Assembly: GCA_002721165.1 (NCBI GenBank)
Contig: PBJS01000025.1
Coordinates: 1-64,000, forward strand
From: Legionellales bacterium
GTDB taxonomy: Bacteria; Pseudomonadota; Gammaproteobacteria; Eutrophobiales; Eutrophobiaceae
Length of the DNA: 64,000 bases
Direction of reading: 5' to 3'
Shown here: piece after piece, positions 32,358-43,221 of the stretch
Layout: every line of letters starts with the position of its first letter
How positions within the stretch are numbered: position 1 is the stretch's first letter
The notes under the pieces: model-generated
Told to the model about the DNA's origin: nothing
The model's database searches: none
The model's input: only the letters and a program-made list of their open reading frames with translations
Translations under genes and position numbers: made by a program

Positions 32358-33281
32358 ATGACGCAAAAGAAAAAACAAAATCCGGCTGGTAATTCTGAAC
32401 TGAGCTTTCAGGAACTAATCTTCGAACTTCAAAAATACTGGTCAACTCAAGAGTGTGTCATTATACAACCCTATGATATTGAAATGGGCGCAGGGACATT
32501 CCATCCTGCCACATTTCTCCGTGCTATTGGACCAGAGCCATGGCGCACGGCATACGCACAAGCATCCAGAAGGCCGACTGATGGTCGCTTTGGTGAGAAT
32601 CCTAATAGACTACAACATTACTATCAATTCCAGGTTATTCTCAAACCATCGCCTGACAATATTCAAGAACTCTATCTAACCTCACTCGGCGCTATTGGTA
32701 TTGATGTAAAAAAACATGATATACGTTTCGTTGAAGATAACTGGGAATCCCCGACACTCGGTGCATGGGGGCTTGGCTGGGAAGTTTGGTTGGATGGAAT
32801 GGAAATCAGTCAATTCACCTACTTTCAACAAGTAGGGGGGCTAGATTGTAGGCCCGTCACTGGTGAAATTACTTATGGGCTCGAACGAATTGCCATGTGT
32901 TTACAAAATTGCGCTGACTTATTTGAAATTGCATGGACACGAACAAAAAAAGGTGAAGTAACTTATGGCGACATCTACCACCAAAATGAAGTTGAAATGT
33001 CTCGCTATAATTTCGATTTGGCGAATACAAAAGCGCTATTTAATTGGTTTGATACATGTGAAAAAGAATCACAAAAACTCATCAAGGAAGGACTGCCAAT
33101 CCCTGCATATGAAATGGCAATGAAGGCTTCACATTCATTTAATTTGCTCGATGCACGCGGGGCCATTTCAGTAACGGAGCGGCAACGTTATATTTTACGT
33201 GTTAGATCGCTTTCAAATGCAGTAGCCCAATCCTATTTAGAAAGTCGTGAAAAACTAGGATTCCCACTAGTAAAAAGTTAA
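32358..33281 (+). CDS. glyQ: Glycine--tRNA ligase alpha subunit
   Basis: Catalytic class II subunit of the bacterial alpha2beta2 GlyRS. 307 residues with [38 protein letters not shown] (both split family signatures) and [12 protein letters not shown] consensus -10, TATAAT, sits at 32326-32331 upstream, though without a well-spaced -35. The beta subunit follows 11 bases later. Confidence 0.98.
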   Translation: MTQKKKQNPAGNSELSFQELIFELQKYWSTQECVIIQPYDIEMGAGTFHPATFLRAIGPEPWRTAYAQASRRPTDGRFGENPNRLQHYYQFQVILKPSPDNIQELYLTSLGAIGIDVKKHDIRFVEDNWESPTLGAWGLGWEVWLDGMEISQFTYFQQVGGLDCRPVTGEITYGLERIAMCLQNCADLFEIAWTRTKKGEVTYGDIYHQNEVEMSRYNFDLANTKALFNWFDTCEKESQKLIKEGLPIPAYEMAMKASHSFNLLDARGAISVTERQRYILRVRSLSNAVAQSYLESREKLGFPLVKS

Positions 33282-33292
33282 ACAATTCAAAA

Positions 33293-35368
33293 ATGGTAAA
33301 AAAACAAGATTTATTAATCGAAATTGGCACAGAGGAATTACCACCAAAGTCTTTAAAAAATCTTGCGGCAATTTTTAGAGAACAAATGTGTCTTGCTTTA
33401 AAAGATGAAGAATTAGATTTTAGTGATGCTAATTGGTATGCAACTCCACGAAGGCTTTCACTAATAATAAAAGATGTTGATACAACTCAAAAAGATAAAA
33501 AGAGCCAACGCAAGGGGCCATCTTTATCTGCTGCATTCGATAAAAATAAAAAACCTACACAAGCGACATTAGGATTCGCTAGATCTTGTAATGTTGGGGT
33601 TGAAAAATTAGAAAAATTCGAAAATGAGAAGGGAGCCTGGTTAGTATTCAATACGATTTTAAAAGGTAAAAAGACTGATAAACTTATTCCTAAATTGGTA
33701 GAAACTATTTTAGAGCGCTTGCCTATCGCAAAACGGATGCGTTGGGGAAATCATAATATTGAGTTTGTTAGACCAATTAAATGGACTCTTATTTTATTAG
33801 GAAATAAGCCGCTCAATTGCAAAATTCTTGGTATAGAATCAGGAACATGTAGCTATGGGCATCGTTACCACTATCCTGACGCACTGGAAATAAAAAAACC
33901 AAGTGAATACATAGATACATTAAAGAACAAAGGATATGTTATTGTTGACTATGATGAACGTCTTTCATTAATTAAAACTCAAATATCGAAAATTGCAAAA
34001 AGTAATAAGGGAAATGTAATTATTGATTCAGAATTACTTGATGAAGTTACATCTCTAGTTGAATGGCCAGTCAGTTTTTTAGGAAATTTCGAACAAGAAT
34101 TTCTTAAATTGCCGAAAGAAGTGCTCATTGCGACAATGCAAGATAATCAAAAATATTTCCCAGTTGCAAATGATAAAGGTGAGCTAATGCCGCTATTCAT
34201 TTGTGTATCAAATATTGAAAGTAGCGATCTTGAATCAGTGAAAAGGGGAAATGAAAGAGTTATAAGACCAAGACTAAACGATGCTGTTTTTTTCTGGGAA
34301 TGGGATTTGAAGTATGGCTTAAAAAATCATCATAAGTCACTAAGTGATGTAGTTTATCAAAAAGATCTGGGGACACTGCATGATAAATCAGAACGCATAT
34401 CAGAAACTCTTATATCAATAGCAAAGAAAATGAATATCGATACTGGCTCAGCAAAAACTGTTGCCAAGCTCTGTTTCTGTGATTTACTTACGAAAATGGT
34501 TTCTGAATTTCCCAACTTACAAGGAACGATGGGATACTATTATGCAAAAGCTGATGGTGAAAATGACGATTTAGCACTAGCATTAGAAGAACTTTATCAA
34601 CCGCGTTTTGCTGGGGATAAACTACCAAAAACTTTGCTTGGTCAATGTTTATCAATAAGCGAAAAAATTGATAGTCTCATCGGTATATTCTCGATTGGAA
34701 AAGCACCAACTGGAGATAAAGATCCTTTTGCATTACGACGTTCAGCAATAGGGCTTTTGCGTATTATCATTGAGTGCAAAATTGATATTGATTTGAAAGA
34801 TTTACTATCAACAGCAGCATCAAATTTCACCAATAAAAATCAAACATCAAATTGTATTAATGATGTCTATACATTCCTAATGGAACGATTACGTTATTAT
34901 TATCGTGATGAAGGGTTTGGTGCCGATGTATTTGAATCTGTACTCGCTGTTAATACGAATAAGCCTTTGGATTTTCATCATCGTATTGTTGCTGTTGCTG
35001 AGTTTAAAAAACTCGATGAAGCCAAAAGTTTGGCAGCTGCAAATAAACGAATTATCAATCTATTGAAAAAGTCTGAAAAAAGTACTTCGGTAAAAATAAA
35101 AGATAGCCTGTTAGTAGAAAAATCAGAAATAAAATTAGCAAGTAAGCTTGTCGATTATAAAAAAATAATTACTCCCTTGATTGATAATCGTAATTATAAA
35201 TCTGCACTTACAGAACTAGCTGGATTAAAAAAGGATATCGACAATTTTTTTGACAATGTGATGGTCATGTGTGATGAAGCTGAACTTAAAAAAAATAGAC
35301 TGGCAATATTGAACAATCTAAATTCTCTATTTTTACAGACTGCTGATATCTCAAAGTTACAGGATTGA
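33293..35368 (+). CDS. glyS: Glycine--tRNA ligase beta subunit
   Basis: tRNA-binding subunit of GlyRS. 691 residues, normal length. It begins LLIEIGTEELPPKSL, has the B3/4-like region and an internal HD-like fold (GTLHDKSERI), and ends in an anticodon-binding-like DALR domain with FFDNVMVMCD. gmhB starts three bases after its stop. Confidence 0.97.
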   Translation: MVKKQDLLIEIGTEELPPKSLKNLAAIFREQMCLALKDEELDFSDANWYATPRRLSLIIKDVDTTQKDKKSQRKGPSLSAAFDKNKKPTQATLGFARSCNVGVEKLEKFENEKGAWLVFNTILKGKKTDKLIPKLVETILERLPIAKRMRWGNHNIEFVRPIKWTLILLGNKPLNCKILGIESGTCSYGHRYHYPDALEIKKPSEYIDTLKNKGYVIVDYDERLSLIKTQISKIAKSNKGNVIIDSELLDEVTSLVEWPVSFLGNFEQEFLKLPKEVLIATMQDNQKYFPVANDKGELMPLFICVSNIESSDLESVKRGNERVIRPRLNDAVFFWEWDLKYGLKNHHKSLSDVVYQKDLGTLHDKSERISETLISIAKKMNIDTGSAKTVAKLCFCDLLTKMVSEFPNLQGTMGYYYAKADGENDDLALALEELYQPRFAGDKLPKTLLGQCLSISEKIDSLIGIFSIGKAPTGDKDPFALRRSAIGLLRIIIECKIDIDLKDLLSTAASNFTNKNQTSNCINDVYTFLMERLRYYYRDEGFGADVFESVLAVNTNKPLDFHHRIVAVAEFKKLDEAKSLAAANKRIINLLKKSEKSTSVKIKDSLLVEKSEIKLASKLVDYKKIITPLIDNRNYKSALTELAGLKKDIDNFFDNVMVMCDEAELKKNRLAILNNLNSLFLQTADISKLQD

Positions 35369-35371
35369 TAG

Positions 35372-35908
35372 GTGAAACTTATAATTTTAGATAGAGATGG
35401 AGTAATCAATGAAGACTCTGATGATTATATAAAATCTCCAGATGAATGGATTCCAATCGCCGGTAGTTTAGAAGCACTCGGCAAGCTTTCACAAAATGGT
35501 TTCAAAGTAATCATTATTACTAATCAATCTGGTATAGGGAGAAAAATTTTCTCTATCGAAATGCTTAACGCAATACATAAGAAAATGAGCATTAATCTTG
35601 CACAATATGGAGGTGTAATTGATGGGATTTTCTTTTGTCCCTGTGCCCCCGAAGAAAATTGCAATTGTAGAAAACCAAAATCGGGTTTATACAACGAAGT
35701 ATCTGATAGATTGCAAATATCGTTAGAAAACGTCTTTTGTGTGGGCGACAAAATTACCGATATACAAGCAGCACAAAATGCGCGAGCTAAGCCCATACTT
35801 GTCAAAACCGGAAATGAAAATGATGATAGCGGTAATATCCCTAAAAATATTCCAATTTATGATGATCTTTTATCTTTTGTTAATAAGATAATTACAGAAA
35901 AAATATAA
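35372..35908 (+). CDS. gmhB: D-glycero-beta-D-manno-heptose 1,7-bisphosphate 7-phosphatase
   Basis: HAD phosphatase in the synthesis of ADP-heptose for the lipopolysaccharide inner core. 178 residues from a GTG start. The nucleophile pair is DRDG (D7, D9), followed by TNQSGIGR, the zinc-binding cysteine loop CPCAPEENCNCRKP and GDKITDI. It overlaps plsC: its stop shares bases with the plsC ATG. Together with plsC it indicates an outer membrane with lipopolysaccharide. Confidence 0.93.
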   Translation: MKLIILDRDGVINEDSDDYIKSPDEWIPIAGSLEALGKLSQNGFKVIIITNQSGIGRKIFSIEMLNAIHKKMSINLAQYGGVIDGIFFCPCAPEENCNCRKPKSGLYNEVSDRLQISLENVFCVGDKITDIQAAQNARAKPILVKTGNENDDSGNIPKNIPIYDDLLSFVNKIITEKI

Positions 35909-36615
35909 TGCTATTTTTAAGATCACTTCTCTTTTATATAGGTCAAATCATCAGCACAATATTAATTGCCCCAGTAGGTGTGATCGCCTTTCCTTTAGAT
36001 TTTAAAAAACGCTACTACCTTATTACACGCTGGGCAGTCTTTAATTTATGGTGGCTTAAAATATGTTGCAATGTTACATATGAAATTTTAGGCAAAGAGA
36101 ATATCCCAAAAAAACCTTGTATTGTTATGTGCAAACATCAATCAGCATTCGAGACATTAGCATTACAAAGAATTTTTATCCCACAGGTCTGGATACTAAA
36201 AAAAGAGTTACTACAAATCCCAATTTATGGTTGGGGACTCGCCTCCATGCAACCTATTGCTATAAATCGTGATTCATCGATCAAATCATTTAAACAAATC
36301 GCTGACCAAGGCTGTGAGCGTTTAGAAAAAGGGTACTGGGTTATTATTTTTCCGGAAGGTACTCGTGTTGCCCCAAATAAAAAGAAAAAATATCTACCAG
36401 GAGGAGGAATGCTTGCAGAAAAATCAGGTGCCCGAATTGTTCCGGTGGCACACAATGCTGGGCGTCTATGGCCACGAAATAGCATGATTAAAAAACCTGG
36501 ATTAATTACAATAAAGATTGGACCAGTAATGGAATCTAAAAATAAAACTGCTAAAGAGATAACAAATAATGTGGAAAACTGGATCGAAAAAACAGTCGGG
36601 GAACTGCCTAGTTAA
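35908..36615 (+). CDS. plsC: 1-acyl-sn-glycerol-3-phosphate acyltransferase
   Basis: Membrane acyltransferase (LPLAT family) making phosphatidic acid from lysophosphatidic acid. 235 residues with an N-terminal membrane helix (about 5-28), the catalytic motif at H77 and motif III FPEGTR (148-153). The catalytic block reads HQSAFE, that is HX4E rather than the common HX4D, a variant I associate with the paralogue found next to gmhB and glyS. It overlaps gmhB and abuts hemB with no gap. Confidence 0.88.
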   Translation: MLFLRSLLFYIGQIISTILIAPVGVIAFPLDFKKRYYLITRWAVFNLWWLKICCNVTYEILGKENIPKKPCIVMCKHQSAFETLALQRIFIPQVWILKKELLQIPIYGWGLASMQPIAINRDSSIKSFKQIADQGCERLEKGYWVIIFPEGTRVAPNKKKKYLPGGGMLAEKSGARIVPVAHNAGRLWPRNSMIKKPGLITIKIGPVMESKNKTAKEITNNVENWIEKTVGELPS

Positions 36616-37632
<1,017 letters not shown>

Positions 37633-37634
37633 AA

Positions 37635-39038
37635 TTACAAACTAATATTCAATTGTTTTATTTTTCTAGTCAGGGTATTTCTCCCCCAACCAAGTAATTT
37701 TGCAGCATCCTGTCTACGTCCACCTGTCTTTTTCAAAGCCTCCTCGATCAAAATAGTTTCAAATAAGGGTACTGAATTTTTTAATAATTTTATATCTCCG
37801 CTTACTAGACTAGACGCAACCCATTTTCTAAAATTTAATTCCCAAGAATCATTTTCATCATTTATAACGGTATCTTTTTTCAATTCGGGTGGCAGGTCAT
37901 CAATATGTATTTCTGTATCTGACGCCATTACTGTTATCCAACGACAAAAATTCTCAAGCTGTCTAACATTACCAGGCCATGGTAATGTCATTAAATAATT
38001 CTCCGTATCTGGTAATAACTGCTTTCTTTCTTCGCCTAATTCTTTTGCTGCAGAATCAAGAAAATATTTTGAAAGCTCGCTGATATCAGTTTTTCTATCT
38101 CGTAACGATGGTACGTGTACTCTTATAACATTCAGTCGGTGTAATAAATCCTCACGAAATCTACCTTCTTGCACTAAGCTCTCAAGATTCTGGTGTGTAG
38201 CAGCAATTACACGAACATCTACCTTTATCGGCGTATGACCACCCACACGGTAAAACTCACCTTCTGCTAAAATTCGAAGTAATCGTGTTTGCAAATCTGC
38301 TGGCATATCACCAATTTCATCTAGAAAGAGGGTGCCGCCATTAGCTTGCTCAAAGTGACCCTCTCTTTTTGAAGTTGCGCCTGTAAAAGCACCTTTCTCA
38401 TGCCCAAATAGTTCTGATTCAAGCAAATCCTTTGGGATAGCAGCAGTATTTATTGCAACAAATCGGCTCTTTGACCTAGGGCTATGTGCATGCAACGCCG
38501 CAGCTATTAATTCCTTCCCTGTGCCAGATTCACCAGTAATTAGAACTGTAAAATTAGAATTTGATAATCGGCCAATTGCCTTAAATATCTCCTGCATTGC
38601 TGGAGCTGATCCAATAATTGGAGTGTCTTGAGTATCTGACTCGGTAGTAAGTAATGAATCATCCGATTGCTTATTTGTTATCGCACGCCTAACCAAACTT
38701 ACAACCTCATCCACATCAAACGGCTTAGAAAGATATTCATATGCTCCTCCTTGAAACGCTGAAACAGCCCTATCAAGATCGGAGTATGCAGTCATTATGA
38801 TTACTGGAATATTTGGAGAATGTCTTTTAATACGATCTAATAATGAAATTCCATCCATACCAGGCATACGAATATCGGTGATAATAACATCTGGTTCTTC
38901 AGCATTAATCTTTACTAGCACTTCATCAGGATGAGAAAAACTTTCGATATCAATATCAGACGATTTCAAAGCCTTTTCTAGAACCCAACGAATAGATTTA
39001 TCATCATCAACAATCCATACTTTCTTATTATTTTGCAT
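37635..39038 (-). CDS. glnG: Nitrogen regulation response regulator NtrC
   Basis: Sigma-54 activator of nitrogen genes. From ATG 39038 it has 467 residues (E. coli 469); ATG 39044 is equally possible, and the longer frame to 39113 runs into ntrB. Receiver with D55 (IITDIRMPG), AAA+ domain with GESGTGKE (169-176) and the sigma-54 loop GAFTGA (216-221), and a C-terminal Fis-type helix-turn-helix (GRRQDAAKLLGWGRNTLTRKI, in part). It overlaps the end of ntrB by 11 bases, so the two are translationally coupled. NtrC boxes lie at 40113 and 42483. Confidence 0.96.
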   Translation of the reverse strand: MQNNKKVWIVDDDKSIRWVLEKALKSSDIDIESFSHPDEVLVKINAEEPDVIITDIRMPGMDGISLLDRIKRHSPNIPVIIMTAYSDLDRAVSAFQGGAYEYLSKPFDVDEVVSLVRRAITNKQSDDSLLTTESDTQDTPIIGSAPAMQEIFKAIGRLSNSNFTVLITGESGTGKELIAAALHAHSPRSKSRFVAINTAAIPKDLLESELFGHEKGAFTGATSKREGHFEQANGGTLFLDEIGDMPADLQTRLLRILAEGEFYRVGGHTPIKVDVRVIAATHQNLESLVQEGRFREDLLHRLNVIRVHVPSLRDRKTDISELSKYFLDSAAKELGEERKQLLPDTENYLMTLPWPGNVRQLENFCRWITVMASDTEIHIDDLPPELKKDTVINDENDSWELNFRKWVASSLVSGDIKLLKNSVPLFETILIEEALKKTGGRRQDAAKLLGWGRNTLTRKIKQLNISL

Positions 39039-40137
39039 TACCATGCTCGATTGGGAATAGTATTGAGAAATAGGTACAATTTTCTTTTCTTTCATAATTG
39101 ATTTTCCCGCCATGTGACTGAATTAATTGTTGGGCAATAGACAGCCCAAGTCCGGTTCCTCCGGCATGGCCTGTAACCATAGGATAAAATACTCCAGATT
39201 CTATTTCCGCTGGTATGCCAGGTCCGTTGTCAATAATATCGATCTGAACAGCTAGTCGATTAAGTTTATTTTGAATTGTTATCTGACGTTGAATACGTGT
39301 TCTTATCAAAATACTTTCATCTTCTTTTGTTGCTTGAACTGCATTTCTTAATAAATTTAAAACTGCTTGAATAAGTTGTTCTCTATCAGCAAAAATACTG
39401 GGTATACTTGGGTCATAATCTTTCTGAATATTTAGGTTTCGAGAACTCTCAGCACTAATAATAGAGACTACATACTCAACAATTTCATGGATATTTGTCT
39501 CAGATTTTACGGGGTGAGTATTAGCAGCCATCATACGGTCAACAAAATTTCTTAACCGATCTGATTCATTGATTATAATATTCGTATACTCAAGTAAACT
39601 TTTATCATCCAGTTCTTTTTCCATTAATTGTGCTGCACCACGTATACCACCCAATGGATTCTTAATTTCATGAGCCATTCCTTGTACAGATTCTTTTGCT
39701 GCTTTTTGTACAGTCTCTTGATTAAATTCTTGCATTACACGAACAAAAGCATCTGCACTAACTAGCTCAACGAGAATTTCTTTTGTCACCTCATCGATAA
39801 GAAGTGGGGTAAATATACAATCCACTTTAATTGTGTTTTGATTAATAAGCTGCATTTCGATGCCGCGCTCTATTCGCGTAGTTGCAAACTGAAAAGAATT
39901 TTTGATCGCATCTGTAAAAAATGGAGTATTTGGCCATACTTCTCCAGGTGTTTTGCCTAGTAATCGTTTACTACTTAGAGATAATAAGTTCTCCCCCGCA
40001 CTATTGATTGAAACCAAATGCAGTTTCTCGTCAAATAACAAAACTGCGGTTGCTAAATGATCAAAAATGCGTACAGCTCTTTCTTCTAGCTGGGTCATAG
40101 TATACTTATTATTGCACTCTTTTAGTGCATGTTTCAC
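39028..40137 (-). CDS. glnL: Nitrogen regulation sensor kinase NtrB
   Basis: PII-controlled histidine kinase/phosphatase for NtrC. 369 residues from GTG 40137, which has a GAGGA ribosome-binding site about seven bases upstream; ATG 40098 would give 356 residues. It has a PAS domain (about 20-130), H156 in the H box MAHEIKNPLGG, an N box LNLLRNAVQA, and G boxes IIDNGPGIP and GGTGLGLSIAQQL. No membrane helix is visible, as expected for this soluble kinase. An NtrC box overlaps codons 3-8. Confidence 0.95.
   Translation of the reverse strand: MKHALKECNNKYTMTQLEERAVRIFDHLATAVLLFDEKLHLVSINSAGENLLSLSSKRLLGKTPGEVWPNTPFFTDAIKNSFQFATTRIERGIEMQLINQNTIKVDCIFTPLLIDEVTKEILVELVSADAFVRVMQEFNQETVQKAAKESVQGMAHEIKNPLGGIRGAAQLMEKELDDKSLLEYTNIIINESDRLRNFVDRMMAANTHPVKSETNIHEIVEYVVSIISAESSRNLNIQKDYDPSIPSIFADREQLIQAVLNLLRNAVQATKEDESILIRTRIQRQITIQNKLNRLAVQIDIIDNGPGIPAEIESGVFYPMVTGHAGGTGLGLSIAQQLIQSHGGKINYERKENCTYFSILFPIEHGNAK
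40113..40129. promoter_or_regulatory. NtrC-binding site at the start of ntrB
   Basis: TGCACTCTTTTAGTGCA on the plus strand differs by one base from the near-perfect box upstream of glnA and fits the NtrC consensus TGCACY-N5-RGTGCA. It overlaps the first codons of ntrB when the GTG start is used. This suggests autoregulation of ntrBC, probably repression. Confidence 0.75.
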
Positions 40138-40305
40138 CTAATATTCCTCATTTTTATATCTAATCTTAAATTTTTTTTAATGATTACAATGGCTTAACTT
40201 TCTTAAAAAAAAACTCATTTTCTTACAATATATGATGCAAGAAACAGACCATCGACCCTAAATAAAGCAAACTTTTTGAGATATTAGATTCTGTTGATTT
40301 GGTGA

Positions 40306-40815
40306 TTATTGTGACGCGCGAAGGATTGTGAACGTACTTGTGCCTGAAATTATTGGCTTTGATGAACTGTCAATAACACTTACGCCTACAGTATGTGAGC
40401 CTCTATCAATATTTGTCAGAGAAATATTAGTGCCCGTACCCTTTGAAAGCTCTTTTCCATCCATTGTTATAAGAATCTTGTGTCCGGATCTCAGTGAAGG
40501 TTTAACAAGAACTGATATAGTAACATTCCCGCTATTGCTTCTTACTGACGAACCATTTTCGGGATTTGAAACGACTATTTTTTCGTAGGAATGATCTTCA
40601 TTATTTTCGCCGCGATTATTTCTACTTGAAGAAGAGCTGGATGGCTTGACAGTTTCTGTTGTTTTTAATTCTTTTAACTTTATTTCTTCAGAATTGGTAG
40701 TTGGTCTATCCGTAAAAATGATGTTCCCATCTTCATCTACAGATTTATAAACTTCACCTTGAATGATAGGTAAATAAAAAATTATGGATGTTATAAATAT
40801 TAGTTTTAATTTCAT
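40306..40815 (-). CDS. DUF4124 domain-containing secreted protein
   Basis: 169 residues. A signal peptide of about 20 residues (MKLKLIFITSIIFYLPIIQG) is followed directly by a DUF4124 motif (VYKSVDEDGNIIFTDRP). A low-complexity serine/asparagine linker follows (SSSSSSRNNRG), then a beta-sandwich-like C-terminal domain. Genes of this type commonly sit between glnA and ntrB in Gammaproteobacteria, as here. The role is unknown; the product is probably periplasmic. Confidence 0.8.
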   Translation of the reverse strand: MKLKLIFITSIIFYLPIIQGEVYKSVDEDGNIIFTDRPTTNSEEIKLKELKTTETVKPSSSSSSRNNRGENNEDHSYEKIVVSNPENGSSVRSNSGNVTISVLVKPSLRSGHKILITMDGKELSKGTGTNISLTNIDRGSHTVGVSVIDSSSKPIISGTSTFTILRASQ

Positions 40816-40875
40816 AAATTAACCAAAAACTTATATTTCAATATATTTTAGATTACCATTATCCCATTGTAGTTC

Positions 40876-40908
40876 AAAAAAAATCCCCCATAAAAGGAGG
40901 ATTTTTTT
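40876..40908 (-). terminator. glnA terminator
   Basis: Inverted repeat AAAAAATCC...GGATTTTTT around CC/GG with one mismatch and a short loop, flanked by A and T runs, 27 bases after the glnA stop. It would work in both directions. It separates glnA from the DUF4124 gene and ntrBC. Confidence 0.8.
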
Positions 40909-40934
40909 AGACATACAGAGATACTAATCTTAAC

Positions 40935-42344
40935 TTATAGGCTGTAATACATATCAAACTCGATTGGATGTGTGGTCATACGAAAACGATTTACTTCTTC
41001 CATCTTAAGTTCTATATAACCATCAATCATATCATCAGTAAAAACACCGCCCGCGGTTAAAAAACTTCGGTCACTATTAAGTGCCTCAAGAGACATGTCT
41101 AATGACGAAGACACAGTTGCAATTCCCTTTTCTTCCTCAGCACTTATGTCGTATAGGTCCTTTTCCATCGGAGAGCCTGGGTCAAGTTTATTTTGTACTC
41201 CATCAAGACCAGCCATCATTAATGCGGCAAAAGTAAAATATGGATTGCCACAAGAATCAGGGAAACGAACCTCAATACGTCTGGCCTTATCGCTAGAAAC
41301 CCAAGGAATACGGCATGAGGCAGAACGATTACGTGCTGAATATGCTAATAATGTCGGTGCCTCAAAACCTGGTACCAAACGTTTATAACTGTTAGTGCTG
41401 GAATTTGAAAATGCATTTATTGCGCGTGCATGTTTAAAAACACCAGCTATGTAATGTAATGCTGTGTCGGATAGATTGCCGTATTTATCTCCTGCAAAAA
41501 GATTTTTACCGGCTTTGACTAACGATTGATGAACATGCATACCACTACCATTATCGCCTACTAATGGTTTTGGCATAAATGTAGCTGTCTTACCAAAACT
41601 ATGTGCGACATTTTGAACAACATATTTGAGAATCAGTAACTCATCAGCTTTTCTTGTTAGGGTCTTGCATGATGTTCCGATTTCAGCTTGTCCGGCTGTT
41701 GCAACCTCGTGATGGTGTACTTCCACCGTTAATCCCATTTCTTCGAGTACTGTACACATCGCTGAACGAATATCTTGACATGAATCTACAGGCGGAACTG
41801 GAAAATATCCGCCTTTAACACCGGGTCTGTGACCAATATTTTTATCTTCATCGAGACGATCGCTGTTCCAACATCCTTCTTCAGAATCAACTTCATAAAA
41901 TCCTGAGTGTAATGCATCTCCCCAACGTACCTCATCAAAGATAAAAAATTCTGGTTCAGGACCGAAATATGCCTCGTCCGCGATACCGGTAGATTTTAAA
42001 TAGTCTTCTGCACGCTTAGAGATTGATCGTGGGTCGCGTTCGTATCCTTTCATTGTTGATGGCTCGAGAATATCACAACGAATATTTAATGTGGCTTCAT
42101 CAAAGAAAGGATCAATAATTGCACTTTCTGTTTCCGGCATTAATATCATGTCTGATTCGTTAATACTCTTCCAGCCTGCGATAGATGATCCGTCAAACAT
42201 TTTTCCCTCTTTTAACATCTCCTTATCAACCACGCTTGCAGGAACTGTGACATGCTGCTCCTTTCCAATAGTATCGCAGAAACGAAGATCAACAAATTTT
42301 ACATCCTGTTCCTTAATTAGTTTCAGTACATTGTCGGATGACAT
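40935..42344 (-). CDS. glnA: Glutamine synthetase type I
   Basis: Makes glutamine from glutamate and ammonia. The 469-residue protein is the GSI-beta type: FDGSSIAGW, the ATP motif [22 protein letters not shown] and an adenylylation site, Y398 in [10 protein letters not shown], which implies GlnE/PII control of activity. Upstream are a sigma-54 promoter and two NtrC sites, so expression is nitrogen-regulated. A terminator follows. Confidence 0.98.
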   Translation of the reverse strand: MSSDNVLKLIKEQDVKFVDLRFCDTIGKEQHVTVPASVVDKEMLKEGKMFDGSSIAGWKSINESDMILMPETESAIIDPFFDEATLNIRCDILEPSTMKGYERDPRSISKRAEDYLKSTGIADEAYFGPEPEFFIFDEVRWGDALHSGFYEVDSEEGCWNSDRLDEDKNIGHRPGVKGGYFPVPPVDSCQDIRSAMCTVLEEMGLTVEVHHHEVATAGQAEIGTSCKTLTRKADELLILKYVVQNVAHSFGKTATFMPKPLVGDNGSGMHVHQSLVKAGKNLFAGDKYGNLSDTALHYIAGVFKHARAINAFSNSSTNSYKRLVPGFEAPTLLAYSARNRSASCRIPWVSSDKARRIEVRFPDSCGNPYFTFAALMMAGLDGVQNKLDPGSPMEKDLYDISAEEEKGIATVSSSLDMSLEALNSDRSFLTAGGVFTDDMIDGYIELKMEEVNRFRMTTHPIEFDMYYSL

Positions 42345-42405
42345 TTTTAACTCTCCTCGGTCTATTTTTTATTAATTTATCTATTCATTATCCTAACTAT
42401 TACTC

Positions 42406-42420
42406 GCAATAAATATGCCA
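42406..42420 (-). promoter_or_regulatory. Sigma-54 promoter of glnA
   Basis: Minus strand TGGCATATTTATTGC matches the -24/-12 consensus TGGCAC-N5-TTGC at every position except C6. The GG and GC doublets are spaced correctly. It lies about 60 bases upstream of the glnA ATG. Confidence 0.85.
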
Positions 42421-42482
42421 TCTTGAAATAAACACTATTATGATAATAATCAATAAGTTAACTGATATAGTAAAATAGGAAA

Positions 42483-42499
42483 TGCACTATTTTAGTGCA
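42483..42499. promoter_or_regulatory. NtrC enhancer site, glnA (strong)
   Basis: TGCACTATTTTAGTGCA is a near-perfect palindrome matching the NtrC consensus, centred about 95-100 bases upstream of the predicted glnA transcription start. Confidence 0.88.
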
Positions 42500-42512
42500 G
42501 AAAAATAATTTT

Positions 42513-42529
42513 TGCACCATATTAGAACG
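42513..42529. promoter_or_regulatory. NtrC enhancer site, glnA (half site)
   Basis: TGCACC followed by a degenerate second half, centred 30 bases (about three helical turns) from the strong site. Paired strong and weak sites are typical of NtrC enhancers. Confidence 0.5.
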
Positions 42530-42534
42530 ACTAT

Positions 42535-43194
42535 CTAATAGTTGCTAATAATAATATGTCGATCTGAAGCAATAGAAACTTTTAGTGATTCGAGTTTGGC
42601 ATCCTCTAACTGCAATATGACTTCCTCAGGAGTAAAAGCAGCTTTTAATGAGTTTCTAAAATCTCTTTGTAAGATTTCTGGTTCTTCTTTTGCGTACTTA
42701 TGCACTAATTCATTAACTACATGCACATTTTTAGGTCGCATTAGATCCATAATAAAAATTATTGGATCGCCTTTTGCTCTTTTAACTAATTGCCACAAAA
42801 CCGTCGGGTCATGTAAGTGGTGTAATAAACTATTACTCAATATAATTTCATATTCTTTTTCTATTAATGATACGTTTTGTATTGACGAATGAACAAGATT
42901 AATTCTGTGATTAAGATCGAACTTATCAATAGCTTTTTCAGCTTGAATAAGCATTGCTTTTGAACCATCAACAGCATCAATTTTAAAAGATGGGTAAGTT
43001 AGCGCGAATTTAATCGCAATGTCTGCTGCTCCTGCACCAAGATCGATGACATTGCCGGATGGTGGAAAATTTTTTCCTATTGCAAGATTTAGAAGTTTTA
43101 AAAAATGATTATGTGGTTCATCGAAATTTGCATTGGCATAAGCAATTGCTTGCTCTTCATCATTCATTAATTCGGGTTCTTTAACACGCTCCAT
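42535..43194 (-). CDS. Class I SAM-dependent methyltransferase
   Basis: 219 residues with a clear SAM motif I (VIDLGAGAADIAIKFA), motif II acid (IDAVDGSKAML) and ILSNSLLHHLHD as post-motif. This is a methyltransferase_11/25-type fold. The substrate is unknown. It lies between lysA (27 bases upstream) and the glnA control region, on the same strand as both. Confidence 0.85.
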   Translation of the reverse strand: MERVKEPELMNDEEQAIAYANANFDEPHNHFLKLLNLAIGKNFPPSGNVIDLGAGAADIAIKFALTYPSFKIDAVDGSKAMLIQAEKAIDKFDLNHRINLVHSSIQNVSLIEKEYEIILSNSLLHHLHDPTVLWQLVKRAKGDPIIFIMDLMRPKNVHVVNELVHKYAKEEPEILQRDFRNSLKAAFTPEEVILQLEDAKLESLKVSIASDRHIIISNY

Positions 43195-43221
43195 TATTTA
43201 AAACCATATGACCAAATGAGT

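Noticed and set aside
39039..39113. Longer NtrC starting at 39113
   Set aside because: It would overlap ntrB by 86 bases. The ATG at 39038 or 39044 gives the family length and the usual stop-start overlap.
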